The notes: generated by a model from the letters alone, not told the origin. Positions 27,605 through 38,248 are shown, counted from the stretch's first letter. The stretch: DNA of 64,000 nt from Clostridia bacterium (GCA_017515985.1 JAFWDV010000008.1:70470-134469); one strand, 5' to 3'. A program made the numbers and translations.

Positions 27605-28918
27605 TTACGCAGTTTCTTCTTTTTTATTTGTCGTTTTTCTTTTTGTAGGTACATTTTCACTTGCAATTCTATTTTCATCAATAGTTACCACTGGCTTAGA
27701 GCCATTTTCTATTGTGTCTTTTGTTATCAAGCACTTAACAATTTTTGGATTTGATGGAATTTCAAACATTATATCTCTCATAATGTCTTCTAGTATTGAT
27801 CTCAAACCTCTTGCACCAGTTTTTCTTTCAATTGCTTTATTAACAATAGATTCCAAAGCATCTTCTTCAAATTCAAGTTCTACATTATCCAATTCAAATA
27901 AACGTTTATACTGCTTAATTAATGAATTTTTTGGTTTTGTTATTATATCTAATAACGCTGTTTTATCTAGTGCTTTAAGCGTTGCAACAATAGGTAATCT
28001 ACCAACAAATTCTGGAATCAATCCGAATTTTAATAAATCTTGAGGCAATAAATCCTTTAAAACCTCATCATCATTTCTTAATTGAGTTAGATTTGTTCCA
28101 AAACCTATAGATTTCTTACCTGTTCTATCTTTTATTAGATTTTCTAAACCTTCAAAAGCTCCTCCACAAATAAACAAGATATTTTCTGTTCTTATTTGAA
28201 TAAATTCTTGATGTGGATGCTTTCTTCCTCCTTGTGGTGGAACTGACGCAACTGTACCCTCTACAATTTTAAGCAATGCTTGTTGTACACCTTCACCGCT
28301 TACATCTCTAGTTATTGATGGATTTTCAGATTTTCTTGTTATCTTATCTATTTCATCAATATAAATAATTCCTTTTTCAGCTTTTTCTACATCATAATCT
28401 GCAGCTTGAATCAATTTTAACAAAATATTTTCTACGTCTTCACCAACGTAACCAGCTTCAGTTAATGTTGTTGCATCTGCTATAGCAAATGGAACTTTTA
28501 AAATTCTAGCCAATGTTTGAGCTAATAAAGTTTTACCACAACCTGTAGGTCCCAATAATAAAACGTTGCTCTTTTGAATTTCAACATCATTTAATTCTTT
28601 ATTTTTTTCTGCATTATTTATTCTTTTGTAGTGGTTGTATACAGCCACAGCAAGTGTTTTCTTGGCTTCTTCCTGGCCAATTACATACTCATCTAGTATT
28701 CCTTTTATTTCAGATGGTGTTGGTAATTTTTCATCTTCATTTAGTGTATACTCAACATCATCATCATACATTTCATCTTCTAAAATACTATTGCATGCTT
28801 TAATACATTCATCGCATATAAACACGCCTGGTCCAGCAATCAATTTTTCTACCGCATTTTGTGTCTTGCCACAAAATGAACACTTTACACTACTATTATT
28901 TTTACCGCTATTTGACAT
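27605..28918 (-). CDS. clpX: ATP-dependent Clp protease ATP-binding subunit ClpX
   Basis: AAA+ unfoldase that feeds substrates to ClpP. The N-terminal C4 zinc finger ([14 protein letters not shown] through CDECI) is followed by Walker [13 protein letters not shown], Walker [11 protein letters not shown], the GYVGEDVE pore loop and the C-terminal ARGLRSILE sensor region. Start at ATG 28918 with AGGAGG gives 437 residues, the usual length. clpP lies 20 bases upstream, then tig, the conserved tig-clpP-clpX order. Confidence 0.98.
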   Translation of the reverse strand: MSNSGKNNSSVKCSFCGKTQNAVEKLIAGPGVFICDECIKACNSILEDEMYDDDVEYTLNEDEKLPTPSEIKGILDEYVIGQEEAKKTLAVAVYNHYKRINNAEKNKELNDVEIQKSNVLLLGPTGCGKTLLAQTLARILKVPFAIADATTLTEAGYVGEDVENILLKLIQAADYDVEKAEKGIIYIDEIDKITRKSENPSITRDVSGEGVQQALLKIVEGTVASVPPQGGRKHPHQEFIQIRTENILFICGGAFEGLENLIKDRTGKKSIGFGTNLTQLRNDDEVLKDLLPQDLLKFGLIPEFVGRLPIVATLKALDKTALLDIITKPKNSLIKQYKRLFELDNVELEFEEDALESIVNKAIERKTGARGLRSILEDIMRDIMFEIPSNPKIVKCLITKDTIENGSKPVVTIDENRIASENVPTKRKTTNKKEETA

Positions 28919-28938
28919 GATACCTCCTATCATAGATT

Positions 28939-29544
28939 TTATATTCTTTTATCTAATATACCATCTATTAAACCATATTTTAGTGCTTCTTCAGCTGTCA
29001 TATAGTTATCTCTTTCTGTATCTTTTTGGATTGTCTCTAAGCTTTGACCCGTTCTTTCACTTAAAAGTTTATTTAACTTGTCTCTTGTTTTTACCATATG
29101 GTCAGCATGTATTTTTATTTCTGTTGTTTGGCCAGATAATCCGCCACCACCTATTAAAGGTTGATGAATTAAAATTTCGGAATTTGGTGTTGCATATCTC
29201 TTTCCTTTTTCTCCAGATGCAAGTAATACTGCTCCCATACTAGCTGCCATTCCTACGCATATCGTAGAAACTGGACATTTTATATAATTCATTGTGTCTA
29301 CAATTCCCATACCATCTGTTATAGAGCCTCCTGGGCTATTTATATATAAAAATATCTCCTTTTCTGGATCTTCAGATTCTAAGAATAATAACTGTGCGAT
29401 TACCAAGCCTGCTGATGCACTATTTACATCCTCTCCCAAAAAGATAATTCTATCTTTTAATAATCTTGAAAAAATATCGTATGATCTCTCTCCTTTAGAA
29501 GTTTGTTCTATTACATATGGAACTAAACTATTCTTTTCTGTCAT
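28939..29544 (-). CDS. clpP: ATP-dependent Clp protease proteolytic subunit ClpP
   Basis: Serine protease subunit of ClpXP. Catalytic S102 ([11 protein letters not shown]) and H127 (ILIHQPL) are in place, with the acidic third residue in the KDTERDNYM segment. It has 201 residues, the N-terminal VPYVIEQT processing region and a strong AAGGAGG site. It is encoded with clpX downstream and trigger factor upstream. Confidence 0.98.
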   Translation of the reverse strand: MTEKNSLVPYVIEQTSKGERSYDIFSRLLKDRIIFLGEDVNSASAGLVIAQLLFLESEDPEKEIFLYINSPGGSITDGMGIVDTMNYIKCPVSTICVGMAASMGAVLLASGEKGKRYATPNSEILIHQPLIGGGGLSGQTTEIKIHADHMVKTRDKLNKLLSERTGQSLETIQKDTERDNYMTAEEALKYGLIDGILDKRI

Positions 29545-29632
29545 AATCTGCCTCCTTGCTTATATAATTATATGAATTTTATAATATAACTGTTTAATTT
29601 TCAATAGCAAAATATAAGATATTTACAAAAAA

Positions 29633-29671
29633 ATTAGGGGCACAATTCACTAACAAAATATTGCCCCTAAT
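29633..29671 (-). terminator. Terminator after tig
   Basis: ATTAGGGGCA and TTGCCCCTAAT pair around an 18-base loop, followed on the minus strand by TTTTTTTG. It separates tig from clpP. Confidence 0.85.
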
Positions 29672-29682
29672 CTTATTTCGTT

Positions 29683-30996
29683 TTATTTATCAGCTTTTTC
29701 TGCTTTCTTTGGATCGTTTATTTTTGCATTATCAATTATGAATTTAATTGCCTTTTCTGTAGTTATATTGTTTTTTAAGTATTCTTTTAAATTTTCATTA
29801 TTTGATAGCTCCTCTTCATTTCTACCATAATTTGTAGCCATCTCTTTTATTTTTTCTGTTATTTCTTTCTCTGTAGCTTCGATTTTTTCAGCCTTTACAA
29901 TTGCTTCAAGAACTAATCTATTCTTAACTGACTCTGCAGCTTGTGGCTCATATTCTTTTCTTAAATCATCTTCTGATTTATTTATCATCTTTAAGTATTG
30001 CTCTAGATTTAATCCTTGATATGCTAATCTTCCATCGATTTCTTTTAACATATTATCGATTTCTGTTTCTATCATTCCTGATGGAATATCAATTTTTGTA
30101 TCTGCACTTATTGCTTTGATTGCAGCGTCTTCCATTTGATATTTTGCTTGATTTTTCTTCTCTGTTGTTAGTTTTTCTTTAATGCTAGCTTTTAAATCTT
30201 TTAATGTATCAAATTCACTTACATCTTTTGCAAATTCATCATCAATTTCTGGTAATTCTTTTACCTTAATTTCATGTAATTTGATTTTAAATGTTGCATC
30301 TTTTCCAGCTAATTCTTTAGAGAAGTATTCATCTGGGAATTTAACATTTATATCTTTTTCTTCGTCAACCTTCATTCCTATAACTTGATCTTCAAATCCT
30401 GGGATAAATGTGTTGCTTCCGATTTCTAATTCATGATTTTCTGCTTTACCACCTTCAAAAGCAACTCCATCAACGAATCCTTCAAAATCAATAACAGCAA
30501 TATCTTTGTTCTTAACAGCTCTGTTTTCTACTGTAACTAATCTAGAATTCTTTTCTGCCATTCTATCTAGCTCTTTTTTAACATCTGCAGCTACAACTGA
30601 TGTATCTACTTTATCTAATTCAATTCCTTTATATTTTCCTAATTTTACATCTGGCTTAGTTTGTACTACAGCTGTAAAAATAAGATCTTTTCCTTTTTCC
30701 ATTTGTGTTATTTCAATATCTGGTCTGCTTACAGCTTCAATATTGTTTTCTTTGATTTCTTTATCATAGATATCTGGAACTATTTCATTAAATGTATCCT
30801 CGTAGAATATTGATGGACCATATGTTTTTTCAATTAAAGACATAGGTGCCTTTCCTTTTCTAAAACCTGGAATGCTGAAGTATTTTGCTGTTTTTGTATA
30901 TACTTTTTTCATACCTTCTTCAAATATTTTTGCTTCTATTGTAAATGTTAGTTTTACCTCATTTGTTTTATCTGTTTTTTCTACTTTAATACTCAT
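29683..30996 (-). CDS. tig: Trigger factor
   Basis: Ribosome-bound chaperone and prolyl isomerase. The ribosome-binding signature FRKGKAP is present as GFRKGKAPMSLIEKTYG (about residues 45-61), the central FKBP-type PPIase domain spans about 150-245 (KDIAVIDFEGFVDGVAFEGG), and a long helical C-terminal chaperone domain follows. It has 437 residues, normal. It has its own terminator and precedes clpP and clpX. Confidence 0.97.
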   Translation of the reverse strand: MSIKVEKTDKTNEVKLTFTIEAKIFEEGMKKVYTKTAKYFSIPGFRKGKAPMSLIEKTYGPSIFYEDTFNEIVPDIYDKEIKENNIEAVSRPDIEITQMEKGKDLIFTAVVQTKPDVKLGKYKGIELDKVDTSVVAADVKKELDRMAEKNSRLVTVENRAVKNKDIAVIDFEGFVDGVAFEGGKAENHELEIGSNTFIPGFEDQVIGMKVDEEKDINVKFPDEYFSKELAGKDATFKIKLHEIKVKELPEIDDEFAKDVSEFDTLKDLKASIKEKLTTEKKNQAKYQMEDAAIKAISADTKIDIPSGMIETEIDNMLKEIDGRLAYQGLNLEQYLKMINKSEDDLRKEYEPQAAESVKNRLVLEAIVKAEKIEATEKEITEKIKEMATNYGRNEEELSNNENLKEYLKNNITTEKAIKFIIDNAKINDPKKAEKADK

Positions 30997-31077
30997 TACT
31001 ATTCATCCTTTCAATCTCTAAAATCGCTTTCTCATTATAACACATTTTTTAGATTTTGCAATACTAAGTTTCATAAT

Positions 31078-31980
31078 TTACATATTTTGCGCTATATTTT
31101 CCAAATTACTTAATATAATTTTCATTTTTTCATCAAAAATTTGGCTAATAGCAACGTCTTTCTTAAGTTCAGATTCTGTATCTATCTTGTAAATTTTGTA
31201 ATCTTTATAGCTACTTTCTATCTGATCTATTAAGTTGTTACTTTTTTGTTTTTCAATTACTAGTGGCTCACTAATAGCAACGCCGAAATTTACTTTTTCG
31301 ATTTTTACAAGCTCTTTTATTAATTCATCTAAACTAGGAACATAATTATTGTAATTTTGGTATAGTATAACCTTCTTTGCTTTAAAAGCTTGTTCAATTA
31401 GCTTACGTACTTTCAAGTATGTTTTTATGTCCCTTACTTCGCCATCCTTTAAAACATCTTTTATTTCTATTTTGTAAAACTTAAGATCAGAATTCTTGCT
31501 TTTCAAATCTTCATTTAAATCATCGTCAAAATATATCACATTTGCTGTTTTTGGTAGTGTACTATTCCATTTATACGTTGTTAAACTTGAATTTTCATCA
31601 ACTTCATCTGTCTTTGAAAAATCATTTTTAGTAAAAAACTGTCTATACATACTGTTATTTTTATCGAATTTAGCAGATAAACTACTATACTTCTTCTTAC
31701 ATGCATCCAACAATTTAGAGCCTATACCTTCACGTCTTATCTTTTTTTCGACGTATATAAGAAAAATTTCGTTGTTCTCGTTTATACTAACAAAACCTTC
31801 TATAACATCATCTTCAGTGTATAATAATGTAGAATTCTTAGGATTTGATAGTTCATCCTGTATGCTAGTATACTTTTCTGTTAATACTTTGCTTTCAACT
31901 TTTTTATTATTGGATACGAATTCTTTTTTCCATATATTCATTATAACATCTATATCCGTCGCTCTTAGTTTCTTTAGCAC
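31078..31980 (-). CDS. GNAT-family acetyltransferase with an extra C-terminal domain
   Basis: The first about 135 residues are a GNAT domain: LRATDIDVIMNIWKKEFVSN, then EIFLIYVEKKIRREGIGSKLL, whose RREGIGSKL matches the acetyl-CoA binding loop R/Q-x-x-G-x-G/A. The remaining about 160 residues are a separate alpha/beta region (from ANVIYFDDDLNEDL) that I do not recognise. The start is GTG 31980, with GAGGG six bases upstream. Substrate unknown; the position next to tsaD and a phosphoesterase does not identify it. Confidence 0.75.
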   Translation of the reverse strand: MLKKLRATDIDVIMNIWKKEFVSNNKKVESKVLTEKYTSIQDELSNPKNSTLLYTEDDVIEGFVSINENNEIFLIYVEKKIRREGIGSKLLDACKKKYSSLSAKFDKNNSMYRQFFTKNDFSKTDEVDENSSLTTYKWNSTLPKTANVIYFDDDLNEDLKSKNSDLKFYKIEIKDVLKDGEVRDIKTYLKVRKLIEQAFKAKKVILYQNYNNYVPSLDELIKELVKIEKVNFGVAISEPLVIEKQKSNNLIDQIESSYKDYKIYKIDTESELKKDVAISQIFDEKMKIILSNLENIAQNM

Positions 31981-31998
31981 ATCTATCCCTCTTCCTGT

Positions 31999-32706
31999 TT
32001 AATTAATCTTAAGCAATTTGAAGTCTAAATAATCAGCACTTACTAGCTGAAAATTTATTTCTCCAACTTCACCATTTATAGCATCTGCATGAGATTTACC
32101 ATGTAAATGCCCGTAGTAACATCTTTTTACATTATACTCTTTTAGTATTTTATAAAACTCTAAATGATTATTATCCAGCAATAGATTACTTACTAATGGT
32201 GGATAATGCAAAAAGGCAATTATTTCTTTATTATTTTCATTCTTTTTAACTGCATCTTTTAATGATATTTCTAATCTCTGAACTTCCCTATTTATCATTT
32301 TCGCACAATTTTCAGAATCTTGAAAAGTCCAACCTCTTGTTCCAACTATGATTTTATCTTCAACCTCAACTGAGTTATTGTAAATAAAATCAATAGTATT
32401 AAAATTATTCTCCTCAAGATAGTTTCTCATGCTTGTAACGGTTGTCCACCAGTAGTCGTGATTTCCCTTAAGCAATAGCTTTTTTCCTGGCAAACTATTT
32501 AGAAACTTGAAATCTAAATATGCATCTTCAATATAAGTAGCCCATGAAAAATCACCTGGTATTATTACCGTATCATCATCTTTAACTTTATTAATCCAAT
32601 CTTGCTCTATTTTTTGTTCATGATTTTGCCAATTATTTCCAAATATATCCATTGGCTTTGGCTTAGCAAATGATAAATGTAAGTCTCCTATTGTGTATAT
32701 CGACAT
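31999..32706 (-). CDS. Calcineurin-like metallophosphoesterase
   Basis: A 235-residue phosphoesterase with the classic metal-binding motifs: GDLHLSF near the N-terminus, GDFSWA, GNHDYWW, LHYPP and YGHLHG. These cover the five conserved motifs of the family. The substrate is unknown; clostridial homologues next to tsaD are annotated only as phosphoesterases. It lies 13 bases downstream of tsaD and overlaps no gene. Confidence 0.9.
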   Translation of the reverse strand: MSIYTIGDLHLSFAKPKPMDIFGNNWQNHEQKIEQDWINKVKDDDTVIIPGDFSWATYIEDAYLDFKFLNSLPGKKLLLKGNHDYWWTTVTSMRNYLEENNFNTIDFIYNNSVEVEDKIIVGTRGWTFQDSENCAKMINREVQRLEISLKDAVKKNENNKEIIAFLHYPPLVSNLLLDNNHLEFYKILKEYNVKRCYYGHLHGKSHADAINGEVGEINFQLVSADYLDFKLLKIN

Positions 32707-32719
32707 TACAAATCTCCTT

Positions 32720-33709
32720 CTATTCTAATTTTAAATTTGGTACCGCATTCAATTTTAAATCTGATTTTTTTCCACTCATATAATCATAATACCCCGCACT
32801 TGCAATCATAGCTGCGTTATCTGTACATAGCTTGATATCTGGATAATAAATTTCAAATCCTTTCTTAGCTAATTCTGTAAAACTATTCCTTATGTATGAA
32901 TTAGCAGATACACCTCCCGCAAGTGCAATTTTATTAATATTTAATTTTTTTGCTGCTTCTAGTGTATTTGCTAAAAGCTCTTCGGTTACTGTCTTCTCAA
33001 AGCTAGCACATAAATCTGCTTTGTTTATATCCGGCGTTTTATGATGTAAATTTATGACTGCCGTTTTTATACCGCTAAAACTAAAATCTAAGTTTTCAAA
33101 ATGTGTTTTTGGAAGCTGTATGCTAGGAGTTCCTTCTTTGGCTAAAGCATCTACTTTTGGTCCACCTGGATAACCAAGCCCAATCACTCTTGCCACCTTA
33201 TCAAATGCTTCTCCTATTGCGTCATCTCTCGTTTTTCCTAGAATTTCAAATTCCACATAGCTCTTTATATGCACTAAATGTGTATGGCCACCTGATATTA
33301 TAAGACATAAAAATGGTGGCTCTAATTCTGGTGTAGTTATGTAATTTGCAGCAATATGCCCCTTTATATGATTTACTCCAATTAGTGGCTTATTTGTTGC
33401 ATAGCTTAAGGCTTTAGCATACGATACACCTACAAGCAATGCACCAACTAATCCTGGACCGTAGGTACAAGCAATTGCATCTACATCGTCAAGTGATATA
33501 TTAGCTTGTTTCAAAGCTTCATTTGTAACATCCGAAATATTCTCTATGTGTTTTCTTGAAGCAATTTCTGGAACGACACCTCCAAATTGAGTATGAATTG
33601 CAATCTGTGTGTTTATTACATTTGAAAGTACTTGTTTTCCATTTTTTACAACCGCTACAGAAGTTTCGTCACAACTAGATTCTATTCCAAGTACAATAAT
33701 ATCTTTCAT
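32720..33709 (-). CDS. tsaD: tRNA N6-adenosine threonylcarbamoyltransferase TsaD
   Basis: TsaD transfers threonylcarbamoyl to A37 of tRNAs reading ANN codons, in complex with TsaB and TsaE. The ASKHA-fold protein has metal-binding H114 and H118 ([11 protein letters not shown]), [10 protein letters not shown] at the N-terminus, and LAGGVSAN and CTDNAAMIA near the C-terminus. It has 329 residues, slightly short but complete. Confidence 0.97.
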   Translation of the reverse strand: MKDIIVLGIESSCDETSVAVVKNGKQVLSNVINTQIAIHTQFGGVVPEIASRKHIENISDVTNEALKQANISLDDVDAIACTYGPGLVGALLVGVSYAKALSYATNKPLIGVNHIKGHIAANYITTPELEPPFLCLIISGGHTHLVHIKSYVEFEILGKTRDDAIGEAFDKVARVIGLGYPGGPKVDALAKEGTPSIQLPKTHFENLDFSFSGIKTAVINLHHKTPDINKADLCASFEKTVTEELLANTLEAAKKLNINKIALAGGVSANSYIRNSFTELAKKGFEIYYPDIKLCTDNAAMIASAGYYDYMSGKKSDLKLNAVPNLKLE

Positions 33710-33734
33710 TTTTTTCCCTTCTTTTTACTTTATT

Positions 33735-34472
33735 CTACATACCGACTATAGACTCTATTAATTTCGTTAGACCATTATATACAACAGAAATTGCAGGAGA
33801 AATAATAGATCCAAGCAATCCTGTAATCCATAAAATCATAAATACCATATAAAATATTTGCTCATTATTTCTAAATGACATTTCCACATTATATGGTAAA
33901 AATGCGCATAAAACTTTAGATCCATCTAATGGTGGCAATGGAATTAAGTTAAATAAGCCCAAACCAACATTTAATATAACTATACTTTGTAATATTTCTA
34001 TAATTGTCAGAGCTGCTCTATAATTCATCTTATCTAACGCATTAAACTTTATTAGCAACGCTGTAATTATTGAAAATACAATTGCTAATATAAAATTTGC
34101 TGCTGGACCTGCTATAGCAACGATAGCTTCAGCCTTCTTAGCTGACATATTTCTATTGAAGTTTCTTGGATCAATTTGTACAGGTCTTCCCCATCCAAAA
34201 CCAAGAAATAATAACATAAGAATTCCAACAGGATCCATATGCTTTATTGGATTCAATGTTAGTCTTCCCTGTGATTTTGCTGTTTCATCTCCTAGTTTAT
34301 ATGCAGCAAAAGCATGTGCATATTCATGAAAAGTAATTGCAACTAAAACCGCAGGTATACTTATTAACAAACTATATAAAGACGACAAATTCGTCATATA
34401 TCTCAATAACATAACAGATACGCAAACTATAAGTACGGTATATAATATTCTTTTATTACTAAATGAAAACAT
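33735..34472 (-). CDS. Site-2-protease-type (M50) membrane metalloprotease
   Basis: A 245-residue polytopic membrane protein. HEYAH (residues 49-53) is the HExxH zinc motif in a membrane helix, and NLIPLPPLDGSKV carries the NPxPxxDG-type second motif with the zinc-ligand aspartate. Five or six hydrophobic segments are visible. This is the SpoIVFB-like/YwhC minimal group of S2Ps without a PDZ domain. Role in sporulation is possible but not shown; the neighbours tsaD and recN are housekeeping. Confidence 0.88.
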   Translation of the reverse strand: MFSFSNKRILYTVLIVCVSVMLLRYMTNLSSLYSLLISIPAVLVAITFHEYAHAFAAYKLGDETAKSQGRLTLNPIKHMDPVGILMLLFLGFGWGRPVQIDPRNFNRNMSAKKAEAIVAIAGPAANFILAIVFSIITALLIKFNALDKMNYRAALTIIEILQSIVILNVGLGLFNLIPLPPLDGSKVLCAFLPYNVEMSFRNNEQIFYMVFMILWITGLLGSIISPAISVVYNGLTKLIESIVGM

Positions 34473-34585
34473 ATTTCACCTATCCTTTATCATATTTATC
34501 CTACGGTATTATATATTAGAATTCGCATAATGTAAAGGCTAAAAAATTAAAACAAACCGCTATTTATTTGTCTTTTTCGACATAA

Positions 34586-36214
34586 TTATGCACCACATCT
34601 CATTTCTTTTGCATATTCAAGAGCATTTTTTGTTAATTCACCACTTGAAATCCTTGCAATTTCCTCAATTGTTTCATTTTCATTTAATTGTTTTATATTT
34701 GTAAATGTTTTTCCGTCCAACACTTTCTTGCTTATGTAATAATTATAATCTCCTTGGGCTGCAATATTAGCCTGGTGCGTTATGCATATTACTTGGTGTT
34801 TCTTTGAAATAATTTTCATTTTCTCACCAACACATTTAGCCGCTTTACCACTTATACCTGTATCTATCTCATCAAATATAAGTACTGGAACTTCATCAGT
34901 ATCAGCAAGTACTGTTTTTATTGCAAGCATTATTCTTGATATTTCGCCACCAGATGCAATTTTTATCAATGATTTTTCTTCATCTCCCACATTTGTTGCT
35001 ATCAAAAATTCTACATTATTTAATCCGTTTTCGTTATAGTTCTCATCTTCTTCATACTGTATATCTACATTAAATTTAGCATTTTTCATCTCTAATTCTG
35101 CTAACTCTTTGTTTATCTTATTACATAAAACAACTGCATTTTCTTTTCTAATTTCATTCATCAATCTACTTTTTTCTAGCATCTTTTCTTTCAATATTGT
35201 TAGCTCTTTTTTTAACTCATTATTATGCTCTTCTAAGTTCTCTATCTTGTATATTTCTTCTTCTACTTCCTTTTGATAATCTAATATTTCATTTACACTA
35301 TTTCCATATTTTCTTTTTAAATCATAAATATAGTCTAGTCGCTTTTCTACTTCATCCCTTCTTTCATCATCAAAAGAAACCTCATTGTTCATATTAGATA
35401 CATCTCTTGATAATTCTTGAACGTCGTAGTATATATTTTTTAAAAGTGTTAATTTTTCTTTGTATTCTCCATCTATATCTTCAATTTTTTCAAATGCTCT
35501 GATTGATGAGTTTATCCCATCTATTACTACTTCACTTAAATTTGTATCTACTTCATTTAGACATGAATAAATTTTTTCATAATTCATCATTCTTTTTCTT
35601 TCAATTTCTAAATCCTCTTCTTCTCCTACTTTTAAGGATGCATTTTCGATTTCATTATACTGATACCTTAATAGATCAAGCCTTCTTTGTTTCTCCTTCT
35701 CATCACCATAATTCTCTTTAAGCTCTCTTTTTATTAGATTATATTTTTCATATAACTGATAGTATTCTTCTTTTTGATTTATAATCTTCTCGCCAATAAA
35801 ATTATCCAAATAATTGATATGTTCAGCCTTTGACATTATTGCCTGATTATCATTTTGCCCGTGTATATCAATTAACTTTAACATAAATGCCTTTAGTTCA
35901 TTAACCGTTACTAATCTTCCGTTTATCTTACAAGAGCTCCTTCCATTTGTATGTATTTCACGAGATACAGTTATATTTCCATCAATTGCTTGCTCATTTT
36001 CTGGAATATACATATTTAGCTCAACCAAACAATAATCTTCTCCATTTCTAACTATTTCTTTTGAAAATCTATTACCACAAACAAGACTTAACGAGTCTAT
36101 TATTAATGTTTTACCAGCACCTGTTTCTCCTGTTAAAACATTAAAACCATTATTTAAATCTATACTCAAATCATCAATTATACCAATATTTTTTATATGT
36201 AATGTTGAAATCAT
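34586..36214 (-). CDS. recN: DNA repair protein RecN
   Basis: SMC-like ATPase acting early in double-strand-break repair. N-terminal Walker A GETGAGKTLIID, DIHGQNDNQAIM, a long coiled coil (about residues 150-400) and the C-terminal ABC signature IASGGEISRIMLAIK with Walker B VLIFDEIDTGISG are all present. The start is ATG 36214 with ATGGAGG before it, 542 residues, a normal length. It is the last minus-strand gene before the plus-strand sporulation genes. Confidence 0.97.
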   Translation of the reverse strand: MISTLHIKNIGIIDDLSIDLNNGFNVLTGETGAGKTLIIDSLSLVCGNRFSKEIVRNGEDYCLVELNMYIPENEQAIDGNITVSREIHTNGRSSCKINGRLVTVNELKAFMLKLIDIHGQNDNQAIMSKAEHINYLDNFIGEKIINQKEEYYQLYEKYNLIKRELKENYGDEKEKQRRLDLLRYQYNEIENASLKVGEEEDLEIERKRMMNYEKIYSCLNEVDTNLSEVVIDGINSSIRAFEKIEDIDGEYKEKLTLLKNIYYDVQELSRDVSNMNNEVSFDDERRDEVEKRLDYIYDLKRKYGNSVNEILDYQKEVEEEIYKIENLEEHNNELKKELTILKEKMLEKSRLMNEIRKENAVVLCNKINKELAELEMKNAKFNVDIQYEEDENYNENGLNNVEFLIATNVGDEEKSLIKIASGGEISRIMLAIKTVLADTDEVPVLIFDEIDTGISGKAAKCVGEKMKIISKKHQVICITHQANIAAQGDYNYYISKKVLDGKTFTNIKQLNENETIEEIARISSGELTKNALEYAKEMRCGA

Positions 36215-36371
36215 ACGCGCCTCCATTTGTGCGAAACTTTGTTTGTATTATATTACTTTTATAAAAAAAGTCAATACTTTACAACAAATCTTTTTTACAA
36301 AAATAAATAAATTCTCGTATATTTTTTTCTACATGATTAAAACTAATTATGAAAATGGAGGTTTTATAATT

Positions 36372-36584
36372 ATGGATATACAGAAACATTTATCGATAAC
36401 TGGATCGTCTGATACATCCTGGAAAGATGCAATTACAAAAGCCATAGAAGAGGCTTCAAAATCTATTGATTACCTAACATATGTAGAAGTAATTAGACAA
36501 TATGCAAGCATATCTGGAAATAATATTGAAAAATACTATGTAGATTTAGATATTTCATTCACTATAGACCCATCAAGAATCTAA
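36372..36584 (+). CDS. Dodecin family protein
   Basis: Dodecins are about 65-70-residue proteins that form hollow dodecamers storing flavins or related cofactors. The 70 residues match the family: GSSDTSWKDAITKAIEEASK, then the IxxVxVxExxA-like strand VEVIRQYASISG and the C-terminal VDLDISFTID. The ATG at 36372 has GGAGG ten bases upstream. It directly precedes spoVAC (30 bases apart), an unusual association suggesting forespore expression. Confidence 0.85.
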   Translation: MDIQKHLSITGSSDTSWKDAITKAIEEASKSIDYLTYVEVIRQYASISGNNIEKYYVDLDISFTIDPSRI

Positions 36585-36614
36585 CTATAATAAATCTGAA
36601 AGGAGCTTAGATAT

Positions 36615-37061
36615 ATGGAAGAAATAAAAACAAATAAACAGTACAGTAATTACGTTGATAAAAAAACGCCAAATTCCCCTATACTGAAAAACTGCTTTAA
36701 TGCATTTTGGGTTGGTGGTCTTATTTGCACCATTGGACAAATTATATTTGATTTTTGCGAATACCAAGGCTTAGATGAAACATCATGCTCTACAGTCGTT
36801 TCAATTGTTTTAATTGGCCTTTCTGCTCTTTTGACAGGATTAAATATATTCAATAAAATAGGAAAATTTGCAGGAGCAGGTTCCTTAGTTCCAATTACTG
36901 GATTTGCCAATTCAATCGTAGCTCCAGCAATTGAGTATAAGTCTGAAGGATATGTTATGGGAGTAGGTGCAAAAATGTTTACCGTTGCAGGTCCTGTACT
37001 TGTATTTGGTATATCTACTGCCGTAATCATAGGACTAATTGCGCGATTATTTGTAGGATAA
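36615..37061 (+). CDS. spoVAC: Stage V sporulation protein AC
   Basis: SpoVAC is a membrane protein of the channel that moves dipicolinic acid into the spore and releases it on germination; in Bacillus it acts as a mechanosensitive channel. The 148 residues show four hydrophobic segments (near 30-46, 60-77, 87-105 and 124-146) and the family motifs FWVGGLICTIGQ, GAGSLVPITGFANS and EGYVMGVG. AGGAG precedes the ATG. A perfect hairpin with a T-run follows it, before spoVAD. Confidence 0.95.
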   Translation: MEEIKTNKQYSNYVDKKTPNSPILKNCFNAFWVGGLICTIGQIIFDFCEYQGLDETSCSTVVSIVLIGLSALLTGLNIFNKIGKFAGAGSLVPITGFANSIVAPAIEYKSEGYVMGVGAKMFTVAGPVLVFGISTAVIIGLIARLFVG

Positions 37062-37064
37062 AAA

Positions 37065-37099
37065 AATGAAAAAGGACAACTCGTTCCTTTTTCATTTTT
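37065..37099 (+). terminator. Terminator or attenuator between spoVAC and spoVAD
   Basis: AATGAAAAAGGA, an 8-base loop, TTCCTTTTTCATT, then TTTTG. Placed inside what should be one spoVA unit, it would lower spoVAD expression relative to spoVAC. Confidence 0.8.
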
Positions 37100-37186
37100 G
37101 TAGTGAGATTGCTTCGTTTATTACTGCAACCTCATTCTACTACATTATATTTCAAAATTCAACATTTTTTTGAAAGGAGTTTTGTT

Positions 37187-38191
37187 TTGGAACATTTAGG
37201 AAAACAAACAATAAAATTAGATAAACCTGTAACCATTTTAGAAACAGCCTGCATTGTAGGGCCAAAAGAATCTGATGGACCTATGGCACAATACTTTGAT
37301 CAATGCCTGCAGGATGAATTCTGGGGTGAAAAAACATGGGAAAAAGCTGAAAGTAAAATTTTAAAAGAAACTGTAAATACATTAATATCTAAGTCTGGAG
37401 TGCCTGCTAATCAGATAAATTACTGCTTTGCAGGAGATTTACTAAATCAATGTATTTCTTCAAGCTTTGGTCTGCGAGAACTTAACATTCCATTTTTTGG
37501 AGTATTCGGTGCATGTTCCACATTTGCAGAAAGTATGTGCTTAGGAAGCGTATTTGTATCGTCTGGCAGTGCTACCAATGTTCTTTGCGCTACATCAAGT
37601 CACTTCTGTAGTGCTGAAAAACAATTTAGGTTTCCATTGGAGCTTGGAAATCAAAGGCCACCCTCTTCACAATGGACAGTTACTGGTTCGGGAGCTGCAA
37701 TTTTATCAAGCACTGGTGACGGACCTTATATAACACACATTACGCCTGGAAAAATTATAGATTTAGGAATAACTGATGCAAATAATATGGGAGCCGCCAT
37801 GGCCCCTGCCTTCGTTGATACATTAATTAACCATTTTAATGATACTGGAAGAAATCCTAGTTACTACGATGCAATAATTAGTGGTGACTTGGGCTATATT
37901 GGAAAAGATATAGCTATAGATTTGGCCTTGTCAAAGGGATACGATATAAAGGATAATTACTACGATTGTGGTGTGCTAATGTTCGATAAGAAAAATCAAG
38001 ACACACATTCTGGTGGTAGTGGATGCGCATGTTTAGGAACAATATTTTCTGGATACTTTTTCAAACAACTTAAAGAGCGAAAACTAAAGCGCATTCTATT
38101 AATTGCAACTGGTGCATTAATGAATTCTACAAGTAGTCAACAAGGCGAATCAATTCCTGGAATTGCACATGCACTATCCATTGAAGTTTAA
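37187..38191 (+). CDS. spoVAD: Stage V sporulation protein AD
   Basis: SpoVAD has a thiolase-like fold, binds dipicolinic acid and is part of the SpoVA channel. The 334 residues match the family: GPKESDGPMAQYFD, GVFGACSTFAESM, TSSHFCSAEKQFRFPLELG and GGSGCACLGTIFSGYF. I place the start at TTG 37187, seven bases after GAAAGGAG. No spoVAE follows, although in clostridia spoVAC-spoVAD-spoVAE is the usual minimal set. Confidence 0.95.
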   Translation: MEHLGKQTIKLDKPVTILETACIVGPKESDGPMAQYFDQCLQDEFWGEKTWEKAESKILKETVNTLISKSGVPANQINYCFAGDLLNQCISSSFGLRELNIPFFGVFGACSTFAESMCLGSVFVSSGSATNVLCATSSHFCSAEKQFRFPLELGNQRPPSSQWTVTGSGAAILSSTGDGPYITHITPGKIIDLGITDANNMGAAMAPAFVDTLINHFNDTGRNPSYYDAIISGDLGYIGKDIAIDLALSKGYDIKDNYYDCGVLMFDKKNQDTHSGGSGCACLGTIFSGYFFKQLKERKLKRILLIATGALMNSTSSQQGESIPGIAHALSIEV

Positions 38192-38194
38192 TTC

Positions 38195-38235
38195 AAAAAA
38201 GATGATATGTTTCTAAAATCACATACCATCTTTTA
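38195..38235. terminator. Terminator after spoVAD
   Basis: AAAGATG-A-TATGT pairs with ACATA-CC-ATCTTT around a 10-base loop. It lies between convergent genes and can serve both. Confidence 0.8.
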
Positions 38236-38248
38236 CATATTCTACTTT

